Positions 25,061 through 36,490 of a stretch of 64,000 nucleotides of DNA are shown here, piece after piece; position 1 is the stretch's first letter; each line of letters starts with the position of its first letter. The position numbers were made by a program, and so were the translations under genes. The DNA is taken from contig CM055093.1 in NCBI GenBank assembly GCA_029204225.1, forward strand, positions 26,092,558 to 26,156,557, in the 5' to 3' direction. Under the pieces are notes generated by a model that searched no databases, was not told the DNA's origin, and saw only the letters and a list, made by a program, of their open reading frames with translations. Source of the stretch: Diphasiastrum complanatum. Its lineage: Eukaryota; Streptophyta; Lycopodiopsida; Lycopodiales; Lycopodiaceae.

Positions 25061-25984
25061 TGAAGAAACGACTCTCTTCTTCAGTTATGTAGTGTTTGGG
25101 CTTATTGCAGAAGCCTCTTGCCGTATTTTAGAATATTCCATTCGTTGGGCTAGAATTGGACAAGATATGGATACAAAACAGACTTGATTGACTCCATTAA
25201 TGATTCTCTTTTGGATTCATCACTCACAACGAATCCCCCCAAAAAACATGATAATAAGCAATTTGAGTACTTTTTGGACTTTCTATACCTTCTAGGTTCT
25301 GATTTTTTTTGTTCTAACTCCTCGGACAGCTTCAAAAGACATTGATTAACCCTCATGCAAGGTCTACAAAGCAATTTACAACAATATGCAATCAATCAAA
25401 TTCATGAAAAAACTTGCAAAAATCATTAATTTTGGCAAAAAGTTTTTTTTGGGTTTTTTCATTTTCATAGAGCTGAATTCTACCTCATGCATCCACATAT
25501 TGATTACATGCAACTCAAATTAATCTATAACAACCATCAGTTGTTCTGATTTTGCTACAGCATAGCTTTTACTACAATTTTCTAGCCAAAAATCCTAAAA
25601 AAGAAACAATTTTTGACTAAATCATAGTCTAGAACCATATATCTTGCAAAATTCCGACATGTAATAATTAATTCAGCAATGAATAAAACTCTAACTGAAG
25701 GTACACTTGCTGGAGATTCAAATCTACCATAAGTTATGAGAGATACAAGCAAAACCGTGAAAAACAATCATAAATTGGCTAATATCAACCATAATCTATA
25801 AAACCCTGGAGAACATCAACAATGACGGGTCTTAGCGACTTGCAAGTGAAAACCCTGAGAGAACTCCACTTGAAAGCTTGTTCTTTACCAGGAACAAAAA
25901 AACGGATTAGTCACTACCAAAGACCCGGTGAAAAGGCTCACAGCTCCAAGTCCTTCGATCTTCGTAGGCCTGGCTCTACCACTA
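25061..25984 (-). other. Possible chromovirus leader or unassigned DNA
   Basis: On the minus strand this follows the inverted LTR; TGGTAGAGCCAGG near 25975 resembles a damaged tRNA-Met primer site. No gag-like ORF is recognisable. Confidence 0.35.
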
Positions 25985-26313
25985 TAAGAGAAAGCACCTC
26001 AAGGTCCTGCTTATAAGACAAACACAAAGGAATAATAGTGGAGCAAAACCACCTAACCAATGAAAAGCCACCGATCAATCTCCAGTAACATCACCCTCGA
26101 GCCACATGATAGGATGCAAGTGTAGAGAGAGAAAACTGGTAATGAAAACCACAAATTAGAATAGTAGTAGGGCGAATTCCTACCTGGACATATAGCCTCA
26201 TCTTCTCCTGTGCATGGCCCATGCAAGTGAAGAATTTCCCAAAAGTGATTTTCATTACTAATTGTGAATCCAAGTCTTATGCTGAATACTATATGTAGGA
26301 CGTGGACATAACA
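25985..26313 (-). repeat. Chromovirus LTR in inverse orientation
   Basis: On the minus strand it starts TGTTATGTCCACGTCC, like the LTR at 21642, and shares about 240 bp with it (TGGAGATTGATC, GTGGTTTTGCTCCACT, GTTTGTCTTATAAGCAG). About 100 bp of U3 is missing relative to that copy. The 3' end is approximate. Confidence 0.7.
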
Positions 26314-27040
26314 TCAACGAGGCCAGTAAACACTATCAAGAAATTCTTCCCATACCAAACATACTTCTAGATGCTATATATCTTAATTTGCAATTAACAA
26401 AGCATAAATGCAATAACTATTTATCACATTTCAAGGTGAGCTCATCACTAGAACTACTCACAATGCTAACCACCAAAGTTACAAATATGTAAAGAAAAAA
26501 TTCCAAGCCTTCGTTGTACACAAAAATAAAAAAAGAATGAAGCAAAATCTTCTCGTGTGCGTGTGTGTGCATGTAGCGGGCCCACTTAGGGCCTCTTCAC
26601 ATGCAAGGCAAATGGGCCCATTTATGATGTCAAAAATGGGTCTTAGAGTGCCTTGCAGAGTTTCACATGAAGGTTGAGAGAGACATAACCTTGCATGAGT
26701 GAACCTCTCCCAACCCCGTTCACTCCTCTTGCAGTTGTTCAAGAATGGGTCAGGGAGGAACCCTTTCTTACATGTTCAATAGGTCTCGATAGAATATGGG
26801 AGAAGAATCACATTGGTAACTATGGTTATGAAGCTTTGGTAGATGGTAGACCCATTCACTAGGTAAGAATGGGTGAAACTCATTTGCAAAGTAATTTAAG
26901 GTATGTGAACTGAATTTCTGAATTTGTGAGAATGGGTGGTGAGTTCCAAGGAAGCAATGAATGGGTGGGTTTAGATTTGAAGAGGCCCTTATTACTCCCA
27001 GCCTTATGTTAAAACATATTAAAAGTAGGGATTCCTTTCA
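26314..27040. other. Spacer upstream of the MAM33 gene
   Basis: No gene seen. Repeated words such as GAATGGGT and a short (TG)n-like patch at 26556-26572. Confidence 0.4.
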
Positions 27041-27215
27041 TCAAGGGTTTAGGGTTTAAGATTAGGGTTTCCACTTCTCTCCATAGTACCTTTCTCCCCA
27101 TCAAACGCAGCTTGCTCCTGCTTATGCTCTCGTTTGTTCCCTGCCCTCGTTGATCCATCATCTCTGCCATTTGCATTGTTTGCTTTCTTCTTCTCGTTGT
27201 TTTGGGTTGGTTGTG
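27041..27215 (+). promoter_or_regulatory. MAM33 promoter/leader with two telo-box motifs
   Basis: TTAGGGTTT (inverse of the telo-box AAACCCTAA) occurs at 27049-27057 and 27062-27070, followed by a pyrimidine-rich stretch. Telo-boxes near start sites are known in plant genes for ribosomal and mitochondrial biogenesis; function here is inferred. Confidence 0.55.
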
Positions 27216-27482
27216 ATGGCTTTAGCACAGGTGCTGCGAAGGGTTTCGGCTCCTGCTGGCCGCTCGGCTCTCCGCTACATGGGAACTCCCTGTAAACGGC
27301 TCATTTCGGGTGCTGCAGGAGGCGCTGGTGTCTCATGGGGTAAGAGATCCCTTCTGTTTGACTGCAGCAGCAGAAGCGGCCAGCCAATGGTTCGGTCCAT
27401 GTCATCAGCCAGCAGCGATAGTGGTCTATTAAGGGTGTTGAAATCGGAGATTGAGCATGAAGCAGAGCAAGAAAAATCGCAG
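27216..27482 (+). CDS. MAM33: MAM33 exon 1: mitochondrial presequence
   Basis: 89 codons from MALAQVLRRVSAPAGRSALR to EAEQEKSQ, ending in phase 0 at CAG|GT. Includes the first helix of the mature protein (LLRVLKSEIEHEAEQ). Confidence 0.9.
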
Positions 27483-28809
27483 GTTTTTGGCATATGGGTT
27501 TTTGACATCGATCCACAAATGGGTTCTTCTTTCTGTCTCAAAATCTGGTCGAAATTGTAGCTTGATTTCTGCCATCCTTTTTGCAGGAAGTAGACAAGCC
27601 ACCCAAGCCTTTTACTCTGCAAGACAAGCCAGGAACACAGGAGATAATTCTACGCAGATCATATGGATCCGAAGACATAGCCATTACCTGTGTCCTTCAG
27701 ACTGATCCGTATGCAAATCCCGCCGAGGAAGAGGGAGCTGAGGAGGGCGATGACGAGCAGCAATTTAGTCCTGAATCTGTGCACATGAATGTTTCTATAT
27801 CAAAAGGGGGGGATAAGCCAGTGCTAGAGATAGGCTGTGTCACCACTGGAGATGATGTTACAATAGATAAAGTGGCTTATGTGGAGAATGGGTCTGACAA
27901 GGAGCTAATTTATGATGGCCCTGAATTTGTGTAAGTCTTTCTAAACAAGATTCTATAAAGTAGTCAGTAATTTGTTAACAGTACAAGCATGGATATAACC
28001 AACAAGTTTCTATCACCTCAATGCATGAATTTCCAGGGGATATGCCTGCAAATTTGCTCTCTAGCTTAGTGTTACTCTACCTGATAGATGTTTTGTTGGA
28101 TTTGCAACCTTTAGATTGCTTTGAAGATTCATTGTTGCTTTGAAGATTTTTTGAAAGGAGTCGTGTAAGAGGAAGAACACAATCATGGATATAACCAACA
28201 AGTTTCTTTATGGATATGGTCAACAAGCTTGCTTTTTTATCACCTCCTGGGTTTTCAACTTTGCTTTCATTGACCTTCTTTCAAAATTCGTTTTTGTATT
28301 GATAACAATGCAGCTATACATTTTGTTGGATGAGAGAAGATTGATTCGGTGGGTATTAAATGCATTCAATTTACGAGTGTGATTTGGTGTTTTACCTGGC
28401 TGCTGCTATTGCAAGTGTGACTAGTGAAAAAGACTCACTTCAGTGGGTTTTAGGGCATGGCATGATCAAAATTTTAGGTTGAATTACATTACATTGCACC
28501 CAAAGAAGAAGGTGATTGGTATTGTTAAATAGTTTTGCCCTTTGTCATGCCAAGGGACATTTAAATCAGTTGCAAAACAATTCAGCGTCTTTGTCTTTTT
28601 TGCAAAGTTGTTTTATTTGAGCAAAGATCAATCCAATTTTTTTTTACAGTGAATTGGATGAAGAATTACAAAAGCAATTCCAAAGGTTTTTGGAAGCTCG
28701 AGGTATCAACGAAGATCTCTGCGACTTTCTAATGAAGTTTATGCCAGAGAAAGAGAGGCAAGAGTATGTTCGTTGGTTGAAGAATGTTGAGGCTTTTGTC
28801 AAGCTTTAG
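27216..28809 (+). CDS. MAM33: MAM33/p32 family mitochondrial matrix protein, three exons
   Basis: Exons 27216-27482, 27587-27930 and 28650-28809 give 256 residues. Splice sites are CAG|GTTTTT, GCAG|GAA, GT|GTAAGT and ACAG|TG, with no internal stop. Residues 1-60 are arginine- and serine-rich with hardly any acids, a typical mitochondrial presequence. The MAM33/p32 fold follows, with an acidic loop (136-147, EEEGAEEGDDEQ), the strand VHMNVSISKGGDKPVLEI, and the terminal helices FQRFLEARGINEDLCDFL and KERQEYVRWLKNVEAFVKL. Family members form acidic doughnut trimers in the mitochondrial matrix and act in mitochondrial translation and respiration. Length is normal for the family. The start is the first ATG that yields the presequence; an in-frame upstream ATG (27150) lacks that character. 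Confidence 0.93.
27587..27930 (+). CDS. MAM33: MAM33 exon 2: core beta-sheet and acidic loop
   Basis: 344 bp, phase 0 in and phase 2 out (GT|GTAAGT). Encodes EVDKPPKPFTLQD through ELIYDGPEFV. Intron 1 is only 104 bp. Confidence 0.9.
27931..28649 (+). other. MAM33 intron 2
   Basis: 719 bp. Contains a repeated word GGATATAACCAACAAGTTTCT at about 27990 and 28187. Ends in a T-rich tract and ACAG. Confidence 0.8.
28650..28809 (+). CDS. MAM33: MAM33 exon 3: C-terminal helices and stop
   Basis: Completes the split valine codon, then ELDEELQKQFQRFLEARG to AFVKL and TAG. The final helix pair is the conserved end of the family. Confidence 0.9.
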
Positions 28810-29416
28810 ATTATTCTACATATTCAATGTAAGCATATTCCAAGTGCTTTCTTTTTGAAAAAAATTGTGATTTAGGTTGTAGTGTGGTGTTACACTAGCA
28901 AGCTTATTGAACTAAATTTGATTTTCTTGTTAGCTTTAAGTTGAGTCCTTGTAAAGGATGTTGATGGATAGTGATAGGCGACGCATTTTTTCGAGGGATC
29001 TGAGGCATGAGTTAGTCAAGTTTTCAACAAATTTGAGATTTGATCTTCTAGTGAGTTGGCAATTCTCATTAATCTCTTGTACCGCTTTCGAGAAATAAGC
29101 AAAACATTTACTGTACCCCACAAGTTTCAAAAAGAATTTCATGGCAATATGAGTTTCATATTTCTCAGGTTGATGAGATTGTTATTATTGGTCGTAATTT
29201 ATGCTTCTTGGTCAAAGGCATGTCAATATCTAGTCACGCTAGTCATGGTTGAAAATTGTGTTACACATTGCATGCTTTGTAGTCTTTGTATTACACTTGC
29301 CTTTGACATATTTTGCTAGTCAAAGTTTATTTCATTTTCTTCATGTGGTCAAATGTTTAGATGGTCTCCTAGATGTAGGATATAGTCCCTAAGACGGAAG
29401 TTTACATGGTGTGAGG
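28810..29416. other. MAM33 3' flank
   Basis: Probable 3' UTR then unassigned AT-rich DNA. Nothing recognised. Confidence 0.5.
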
Positions 29417-29820
29417 TGTTAGAAAATAGAGAGCGATGGATACACTTCACGAAGTAACTAGATCCTACTATCACTCACAAAAAATTCAACAAGATACAAT
29501 CGCCTTGAAAAAAACAAACGTCATTAGATGGAATGATAGTAACAAAGACATGAAAGAGATAGTAGAGATGGCGCGTTTGACCTACGAGCACCATATTTAT
29601 AATTGAGTATTTTATATATCCAAAGATGAAACCCTAATTCTATGTTTTAGGTAACATGCTTTATTCTAATAAAAGCATGAACTTAAGTTAAACTTGTAGC
29701 AGAACTTATAATAGCACTCACTCGTAGTAGAAATAGAATGATATGTAAAAATAGATCTAGAAATTGTTGTGTCCTAAAATATGTCATTAGGGGGGTAACA
29801 ATCTAACATATTTACTAACA
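29417..29820 (-). repeat. 3' LTR of copia element C
   Basis: On the minus strand it starts TGTTAGTAAATATG after a purine-rich tract (ATTAAGGAGAAG) and ends TATTTTCTAACA, giving matched TGTTAG...CTAACA ends, 404 bp. Confidence 0.7.
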
Positions 29821-30190
29821 CTTCTCCTTAATGTTTGATTGTTTGTCTACTATTCCAAGTAGGTTCATGAATTTCTTAAATTTCTTTCTATCGAGCCCCA
29901 TTGGCATAATGGGGCATAGATATTTGCCACTTGGTGACTTGGTCATTTGTATTGCAATAGATAAGTTCAATGTCTCTCTCTTGAAGTTTTTGTTGTATAT
30001 AGTATTGTTGAACTTCATTGTGTGCTACGAAAACAAGATTTTGTGCTGATTGACAACAACTTTGATTATCACACTGAAGTGTTGTAGGACCCTCGTGTTG
30101 CATGTGAAGATCCTTAAAGATCCGCCTGAGCCAAACTGCTCATATGTTGCACTTGTCGTTGCATGATATTTTGCCTTTGTATTGGATAGT

Positions 30191-30392
30191 GCTGTAATAG
30201 CTTGCTTTTGTTCCAAGAATAAAATAAACCCCAATGTTGATCTTCTATCTTCAACATCTCCAGCCCAATCAATGTCTACATATTCTTGTTGCTGTAGTAG
30301 CTTGCTTTTGTTCCAAGAACAAAAGTAAACCCCAATGTTGATCTTCTATCTTCAACATCTCCAGCCCAATCAATGTCTACATATTATTGTAA
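30191..30392. repeat. Tandem duplication, 100 bp unit, two copies
   Basis: 30191-30290 and 30291-30392 share GCTTGCTTTTGTTCCAAGAA, CCCAATGTTGATCTTC and CCCAATCAATGTCTACATAT within the copia C RNase H remnant. Confidence 0.9.
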
Positions 30393-30971
30393 CTTTTTAT
30401 TGTCGTACTTTTTTCCATACTGGATGCCAAATCTGATTGTACCTTGAATCTACCTCAAAATCGTTTTAGCTACTTTCCAATGTACCATCTTTGATTTTGA
30501 TATGTATTGACTTGCCAATGTATAAGATATTTCAGGTCAAGTAATGCTCAAGTGAATAAAATACTTCCAATTAATTGTTTGTACGAAGTCTCATCTACAT
30601 TTTCATCATCTTTTGCTTTTGTTAGCTTCAAACTTGAATTGAATGGTGTTGCACGACTAGTTGCATGTTTGAACCTATAATTTTAGGATTATCAACATAA
30701 AGTAGCACAATAATAATCTGGTTTTTTTCAACCAACACATTTAATGTGTGCTTCGACTTGCCTTTTTAAAAGCCCAGATTCTCAAGATATTTGTTAATTC
30801 TTTTATACCATCCCTCGGGTACCTGCTTTCAATCATATTTAGCTTTCTATAACTTGCAAACCATATTTTCTTTTTCTTTGACATTAGAATCCCTCTAGTT
30901 GTTCGAGATATACTTCCTCTTCAAAATACCCGTTCGAGAAAGCACTTTTGACATCCATCTGTTGAATGTCC

Positions 30972-31330
30972 TGTGATGATTCTATCTAATTACATTCTTA
31001 TAACATAGATCATCAGAGAATTATAACATATTGAAGATCAATAGGCTGAGAGAGAGAGTAGAGAAAACATTCACATAGTGAAGAGAGAGATATTTCTATT
31101 GCATAAAGAGAGAATAATGTACAATGAGGGAGAGTACGCAGGCTCTCCAAGAGGTATGGGTCCCCAAGAGGCACTTTAGGTATCCTTTCAAGTAATACCC
31201 TTAATAGAGGGCCTTGAAAGGGGCATAGCCTAAAATGGGTCCACAACTTATAAATGGGCTTTTAGGCCTCTCATTAAATAATATGGTATTTCTATTAGAA
31301 AAGCTTTGAAAAGGTCACGAAATCGTGACA
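30972..31330 (-). repeat. 3' LTR of the gag-only element
   Basis: On the minus strand it starts TGTCACGATTTCGTGACC, a perfect palindrome TCACGATTTCGTGA apart from its centre, and ends ATCATCACA. Confidence 0.85.
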
Positions 31331-31669
31331 TTCTCTCACTTAAAATAGCACTTTGTGTTTGGATCTTTTAAGAGGGATGAAACTATAGGTATTTGCTTAT
31401 CAACACCGGCATGTGATGTTGATGATGAACTTTGCATATCATTGGAACAATAATTATTGAAATGCATATGATAGCTTTTTGATGAACAATAGTTGTTGTT
31501 GGAATCTTGAAAACACCTGCAAAATCAATAGTGTCAAGATTATTAATTTTAGATTCCAATGAGTTTGTTATTATATTATTGTTTACCGTTCCAATTTTGG
31601 AATTTCTTTGATAATAGACTGAGACTCCGAAGAGATCTCATTCGTATGATGAATAATTGTATGATTATC

Positions 31670-32104
31670 TTATTTTGAATTTGAATTTGTATCCAACTTG
31701 GAATAATCAAGAATAGGATACATTTGATTAATTGTTTCAATTGGATTAGATTTCTCTGATTGAAGTGCATTAGATTCCTTTAAGTCCACATAGGTCTCAG
31801 CGCTTGTATTCTGGTGATTATCAGTCCACTTTGGGCACTGAAATTCGCAGTGATGTATTTTGCAAAATTTGCAAAGATATACTTTAGATCCAGAATTAAT
31901 AGGAAAAGAAATAATAGAGGGTTCGGTGAGACTCGTGGCACGAGGTCGAACATCCTCTTTTAAGCATGAGTTGCTCGGGTACAGGGAAACTAATGAACGA
32001 GTTTGTTCATGTTGAGAAAAACTAAACAAGAGCGTTGGTGACTCGATTGAAGTGCTTCTAATTGCCTTCGCAATGTAGCAATTTCTTTTGCCAGTTGATG
32101 ACAT
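31670..32104 (-). CDS. Gag-like ORF with zinc-knuckle-like motif
   Basis: 144 residues starting MSSTGKRNCYIAKAIRS. It has a Cys/His cluster CKFCKIHHCEFQCPK that fits CX2CX3HX4C, one residue shorter than the usual retroviral-type knuckle CX2CX4HX4C. The rest is polar with no clear homology. As the sole open frame in the element it is the best candidate for a gag nucleocapsid relic. It may be truncated; a second short frame (31576-31770) overlaps its end. Confidence 0.5.
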   Translation of the reverse strand: MSSTGKRNCYIAKAIRSTSIESPTLLFSFSQHEQTRSLVSLYPSNSCLKEDVRPRATSLTEPSIISFPINSGSKVYLCKFCKIHHCEFQCPKWTDNHQNTSAETYVDLKESNALQSEKSNPIETINQMYPILDYSKLDTNSNSK

Positions 32105-33349
32105 AAGTGCATCTACTAATGGTCTTGTAGAAAATCAGTCAATGACCAAATTTCTACTATAGTAACTGATGGCAAAGTTAATGAATTTTGAAAGTACCCA
32201 GAACATGTGCAATATATATATCAATGCGTAGAGGACGAAACTCAGAGCATTTTTCCTTTCTATCGCATCACTATCCGATGTGTCATATGAAAGTTATGAC
32301 ATCTCAAAGGAACTTAAGCAGTTATGTAAAACCGCTCGGCAAGCAAATTTTGGGGGAAAAACATTGTTTTCAGGTTTTCTTGAGCGAACAGAGGTCTGGA
32401 GACATAAGTGTGTATACTCCAGACGACCGGAACGACGAGACGAAGAAATTTTTAGTGTTGTCTGTCGACCACTGAGGCTCCTAAAATAAGTTTTTGAGGA
32501 AAAACCAGTTTTTTGATAGTTTTGAAAAATTTAAGGCCAATTTTTTTTACGGGTCGTCTCTCTTAAATGGATTTTTTTTGTTTTTGATTTTTGTGTTGTT
32601 TGAGTGCTCAGATCAGTACCATTTCTGACATAGAGCAAAAGAGGCTGCGGCCACTTGGCAGCATGGTCTCAATGATGATTAGGAACTCCGTATAACAGCA
32701 TTTAATGATTGGTGCTACGGCCAGCAAATGGCATGTAATGCAAAATGGCCAAAACCCTGTTCATAATAGTGATCAATGACCTAGCATTTTTGACTGTAAT
32801 GCTGTTGCCAAGTAAAGATTTGCTTACTAAACCTCTGTATGAGGTAATAGGAGTGACTTAAGGTGCCCATGCAGAGCATTGAATGCAGTTTGAAAGGTGT
32901 TATCAATGTTTTTGCAAGTGTACTTGCAATAAAGAAAGCATGCTATAACAATAAAATGAACATGAACTGTCATGCTGGAAATTGTGTGACTGCCATTGAA
33001 AGTGGTCCCGTCAATGCATGCTAGCTTGCTAGCAAATTGAAATCTCAGCCCTCAATAAATGAATGCACATAACAGTTGCAATGGAAATGAATACAATGTG
33101 AGCCTCTTGAATCTGCACTTCTCCTCCATTTGAGAACCTGTACACCACAAATAAAATTGTTGGCTGCAAATAAGATTGCCTCTTCTTGGCTGCAAATTGC
33201 TCTTGTTGGCTGCTTCTTCTTCTCGGTTTGGCTGCAAAATAATCTTCTTGTTGGCTGCAAAATCAAATGTTGCTGCAAACTGAAATACTTCTGCTTGGTT
33301 GTAAATTTTGGTCCTCCCACAGGCAGGATGGTTGTTGCTCTGATACTAC

Positions 33350-33714
33350 TTTGATGATTCTATCTAATTACATTCTTATAACACAGATCATCAGAGAATC
33401 ATAACATAATGAAGATCAATAGGCCGAGAGAGAGAGTAGAGAAAACATTCACATAGTGAAAAGAGAGATATTTCTATTACATAAAGAGAGAATAATGTAC
33501 AATGAGAGAGAGGGAGAGTACGTAGGCTCTCCAAGAGGTATGGGTCCCCAAGAGGCACTTTAGGTATCCTTTCAAGTAATACCCTTAATAGAGGGCCTGA
33601 AAAGGGGCCTAGCCTTAAAATGGACCACAACTTAAAAATGAGCTTTTAGGCCTCTCATTAAATAATATGGTATTTATATTAGAAAGGCTTTTAAAAGGTC
33701 ACGAAATCGTGACA
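33350..33714 (-). repeat. 5' LTR of the gag-only element
   Basis: Near-identical to 30972-31330, with a 6 bp GAGAGA expansion. The primer site lies immediately at its left border on the + strand (33331-33349). Confidence 0.85.
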
Positions 33715-33770
33715 TGTCCCAATGAGAGTAAGTGGCCAAAGCTATAATCATGCTCATGGTATTTAAGACG

Positions 33771-33977
33771 TTCCTTAGGACCCCCAACCGAGATAGAGGG
33801 AGGATTGTAGTAGACGAAATCGTCCCAACCAAACCTAGACCCTCCCATACTAGGATGCAACACACATGCCTATACCGCATGCGGGTGTGACACCCCATGG
33901 TCCTACTCGACTATTATCTGAATTAGGCCTGGCCCCGACAACTCCTAATGGTCTAAACCCCCATCAGGGCCGTAACA
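33771..33977 (-). repeat. Partial LTR of chromovirus B
   Basis: On the minus strand it starts TGTTACGGCCCTGATGGG after a GGGGAGAAG tract, the same LTR start pattern as the other two chromovirus copies. Cut by the junction to copia C. Confidence 0.6.
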
Positions 33978-36490
33978 TACTTCTCCCCTTATTCTAGTTC
34001 TGTCCTCAGAACTCAAAGTCCAGGAAACTCTTCTTTAGATTACCTTCTAGTTCCCATGAATCCTCATCATCAGAATGTCCTTTCTATTGAACCAGATGCT
34101 CAATAACATCCCAATTACGCAATCGCTTGGATCTTGTATCAAAGAATCTTTTCAGGCTCTAAAGGAATCCAGATAAGTCTTCAAATGAATCTAGACTTTT
34201 ACCAGAACCAAGGTAATTCTCACTTGTAAGCTCATCTCTAGACCGACTAACATGGAACATAAGACGAGTCTTGATTCCCTCTAGTAACTCTAACTGGTAA
34301 GCTAAAGATCCAATCTTTTTCAAGATTTTATATGGTCCACTATAACGAGCAGACAACTTGTAATTCTTCCCAGTGTGCATTACCTTAGAATCTTTAGGAA
34401 TTCTAAGATACACCCAATCCCCAACGTGAAACTCCCGAGACGATTTTTTCAGATTAGCAAAATATCTTACCCGATCCTGAGCATTTAGAACATGTTCACG
34501 TGCTAACTGTAGCATTTCTTGCATTTCTCGCAAGAAATCCGCCATTTTTTGAACTTTACCGGGGTTGAAATCCATACAGACTATACCCAGTAGCCGAATG
34601 CTTATTACTATTATACGCAAACTCAACTAATGGAAGGTACCTCATCCAATGACATTGCCATCAGGAGACCCTGCACAAAGCATCTTATCTTTTCATCACT
34701 CACGTTATCCTCTCTGAAAGTCAAATATAGACTGGAATCTGAACTATGATTCGTCAATCACAATTCACTGGAGTCTTATTCTATACTTGAAAGTAAGAGA
34801 TCGTGAATGCTACTATGCTTAAACGACATATGAGTTGCTCCACAAAAATCCTTTCCCCTAGGAAAGTTCCAGATTTATGCGAATCTACTCACCTTACGAT
34901 GCCAATAAAGAACTGTAGTCTCCTAGTTTTTCACTCTAGACATGGCACAATGTCTCATTCCAAAGTCGAAGTTCCATCTAGAACACATCTAGACCCCAAT
35001 ATACTTAAGTTCTGATCTAGAATAACTTAAGATTTATCAAACTTCATTACGTGAAGCCCCTGGCTTTTCGTTACTCCAATTATCCAACTCCAACTGAGTT
35101 TTACAAGATAACTTTATTTTCAAACAAAAAACAAGTAGAACCAAAAGTTCCTACATATCTTATGTAAATCACCCATTACCTGGGTCACAAAATAACTCGT
35201 AATGGTTTTGACTTACAATCGATACAACTTATCTACAATATCAACAAATAAGGATATCTTGTAGACTCGCCCATCAACTCAGACACTTGCATTATAGTCT
35301 TTACCGGAATAAACATAACCAATTTAGTTAACCGGTCAACTATGACCCAAATTGCACCATTCTTGTTTATTCGTGCACGGTAAACCGACTACAAAATCCA
35401 TCGAGATACTATCCCACCACTACGTAGGATTATCTAATGGACGCAACAGCCCACCAGCCTTCACGCATTCCGCATACACTCCACTAGAACACATAAGATT
35501 CTACGGAAGGCATTAACTTTGGCCAAAAGAAAATCCTCCGTACCAAATCTATACACCATGTGAGAATTTGTCATAAGATACTTCTCAACAATATGTATAT
35601 GTTTCCTGACTAGTTTATGCATGCTAATAAACTAAGTCCAATGAACTCATAGTGGATCCAAAAGATTAAGAATCTGCGCAAAAAACACATGATCCCACTA
35701 TGAATCAATACATAGCATATCTCCACAGATCATACCCAATCTGTATATATTAGATGCCTAACTGAGAATCCTGTAACCCAGTTATCATAAGAGAGACTAT
35801 CTCTCAAAGAGTGCTTTTTCATAGAATGAGAAACCAAAATGTCAATCAGAGATTTATTCCCAAAACAATATATCATTTGCCATAAGTTTCTTTTTTTGCA
35901 TCAACTCTTAGTTCTCACTAAACTCAAGTTGACAAACCGACAAGGAACCATCTAAACATTCTTTTCTTGTAATAGGATCACCTAATACCAACCAGTCTGA
36001 TTCATAATTAGTGACTTTCTATTCATACAAGAATGGCTTCTAAGTTTTTTTTTTCCCATACATCTTCTAATTGGATTTTAAAAGAATCCTTAGAAGATCA
36101 CAACAGTATCCAACAATATCCTATTAATCTTGATAAAAAACAAGTCCTTCATCTATACACATTATGAATTCCATCTGGAATCCATGCTATAGATGTTTCC
36201 TCTAAGCAAGAAATTCTATCACCCATTGCTCCCCCTTTAATTAGGAAACGTCCCAAGTTTCCAATAAATGTCATATCACACAAGATACATACAGCCTAGG
36301 AGAAGTCTTAAAGAGGATCTACTAAACTGGACTTGTCTATAGCATGTGTTACATCTACTGAATCTAAGCCAATTAATGCCCCAACACATCCGCAGAAACC
36401 ACTTATCCAAAAAATAATCTTCTTTGGGTATAGAATTCATTACTTCTAAGAAAACCAACTTGAATAGATCAAAAAAGGATTCACCCATGG
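33978..36490 (-). pseudogene. Ty3/gypsy chromovirus pol remnant B
   Basis: Minus strand, order as in copy A: RT start relic KWFLRMC (about 36380), integrase core beginning SISMDFVVGLP (about 35390) and an integrase C-terminal segment in an open frame 34159-34626 (FHVGDWVYLRIPKDSK, LSARYSGPYKILKKIG, FHVSRSRDEL). A chromodomain relic (RSKRLRNWDVIEHLV, DDEDSWELE; about 34050-34130) ends it. The open 155-residue frame is the best-preserved chromovirus piece here. The region between RT and integrase is too decayed to read. Confidence 0.8.

Larger units (their letters stand above)
30972..33714 (-). mobile_element. Non-autonomous LTR element with gag-like ORF only (TR-GAG type)
   Basis: Direct repeats 30972-31330 and 33350-33714, roughly 94% identical by eye, with TGT...ACA ends. 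A perfect 5 bp target duplication, TGTCC, lies at 30967-30971 and 33715-33719. On the minus strand the 5' LTR is followed directly by a tRNA-Met-type primer site (AGTATCAGAGCAAC), and a purine tract GTGAGAGAA precedes the 3' LTR. The 2 kb interior holds one gag-like ORF and no protease, integrase or RT, so movement needed enzymes from elsewhere. It is inserted in the RT of copia C. Confidence 0.85.
29822..33770 (-). pseudogene. Copia C RT-RNase H remnant, split by an LTR element
   Basis: Minus strand. RNase H end (CDNQSCCQSAQNLVF, IELIYCNTNDQVTKW), RNase H STEAEY-like block (ALSNTKAKYHATTSATYE), and RT start QQMDVKSAFSNGYFEEEVY at about 30900-30970. The frame resumes on the far side of the inserted element at 33720-33770 (IIALATYSHWDIQ), so this copy was already here when the 2.7 kb element landed. 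A 100 bp tandem duplication lies at 30191-30392. The middle of RT is very decayed. Upstream it is joined to a chromovirus LTR. Confidence 0.78.

Noticed and set aside
27150-27560. MAM33 start at the upstream in-frame ATG
   Set aside because: Would add 22 residues (MIHHLCHLHCLLSSS...) that spoil the arginine-rich presequence; the second ATG fits the family better.
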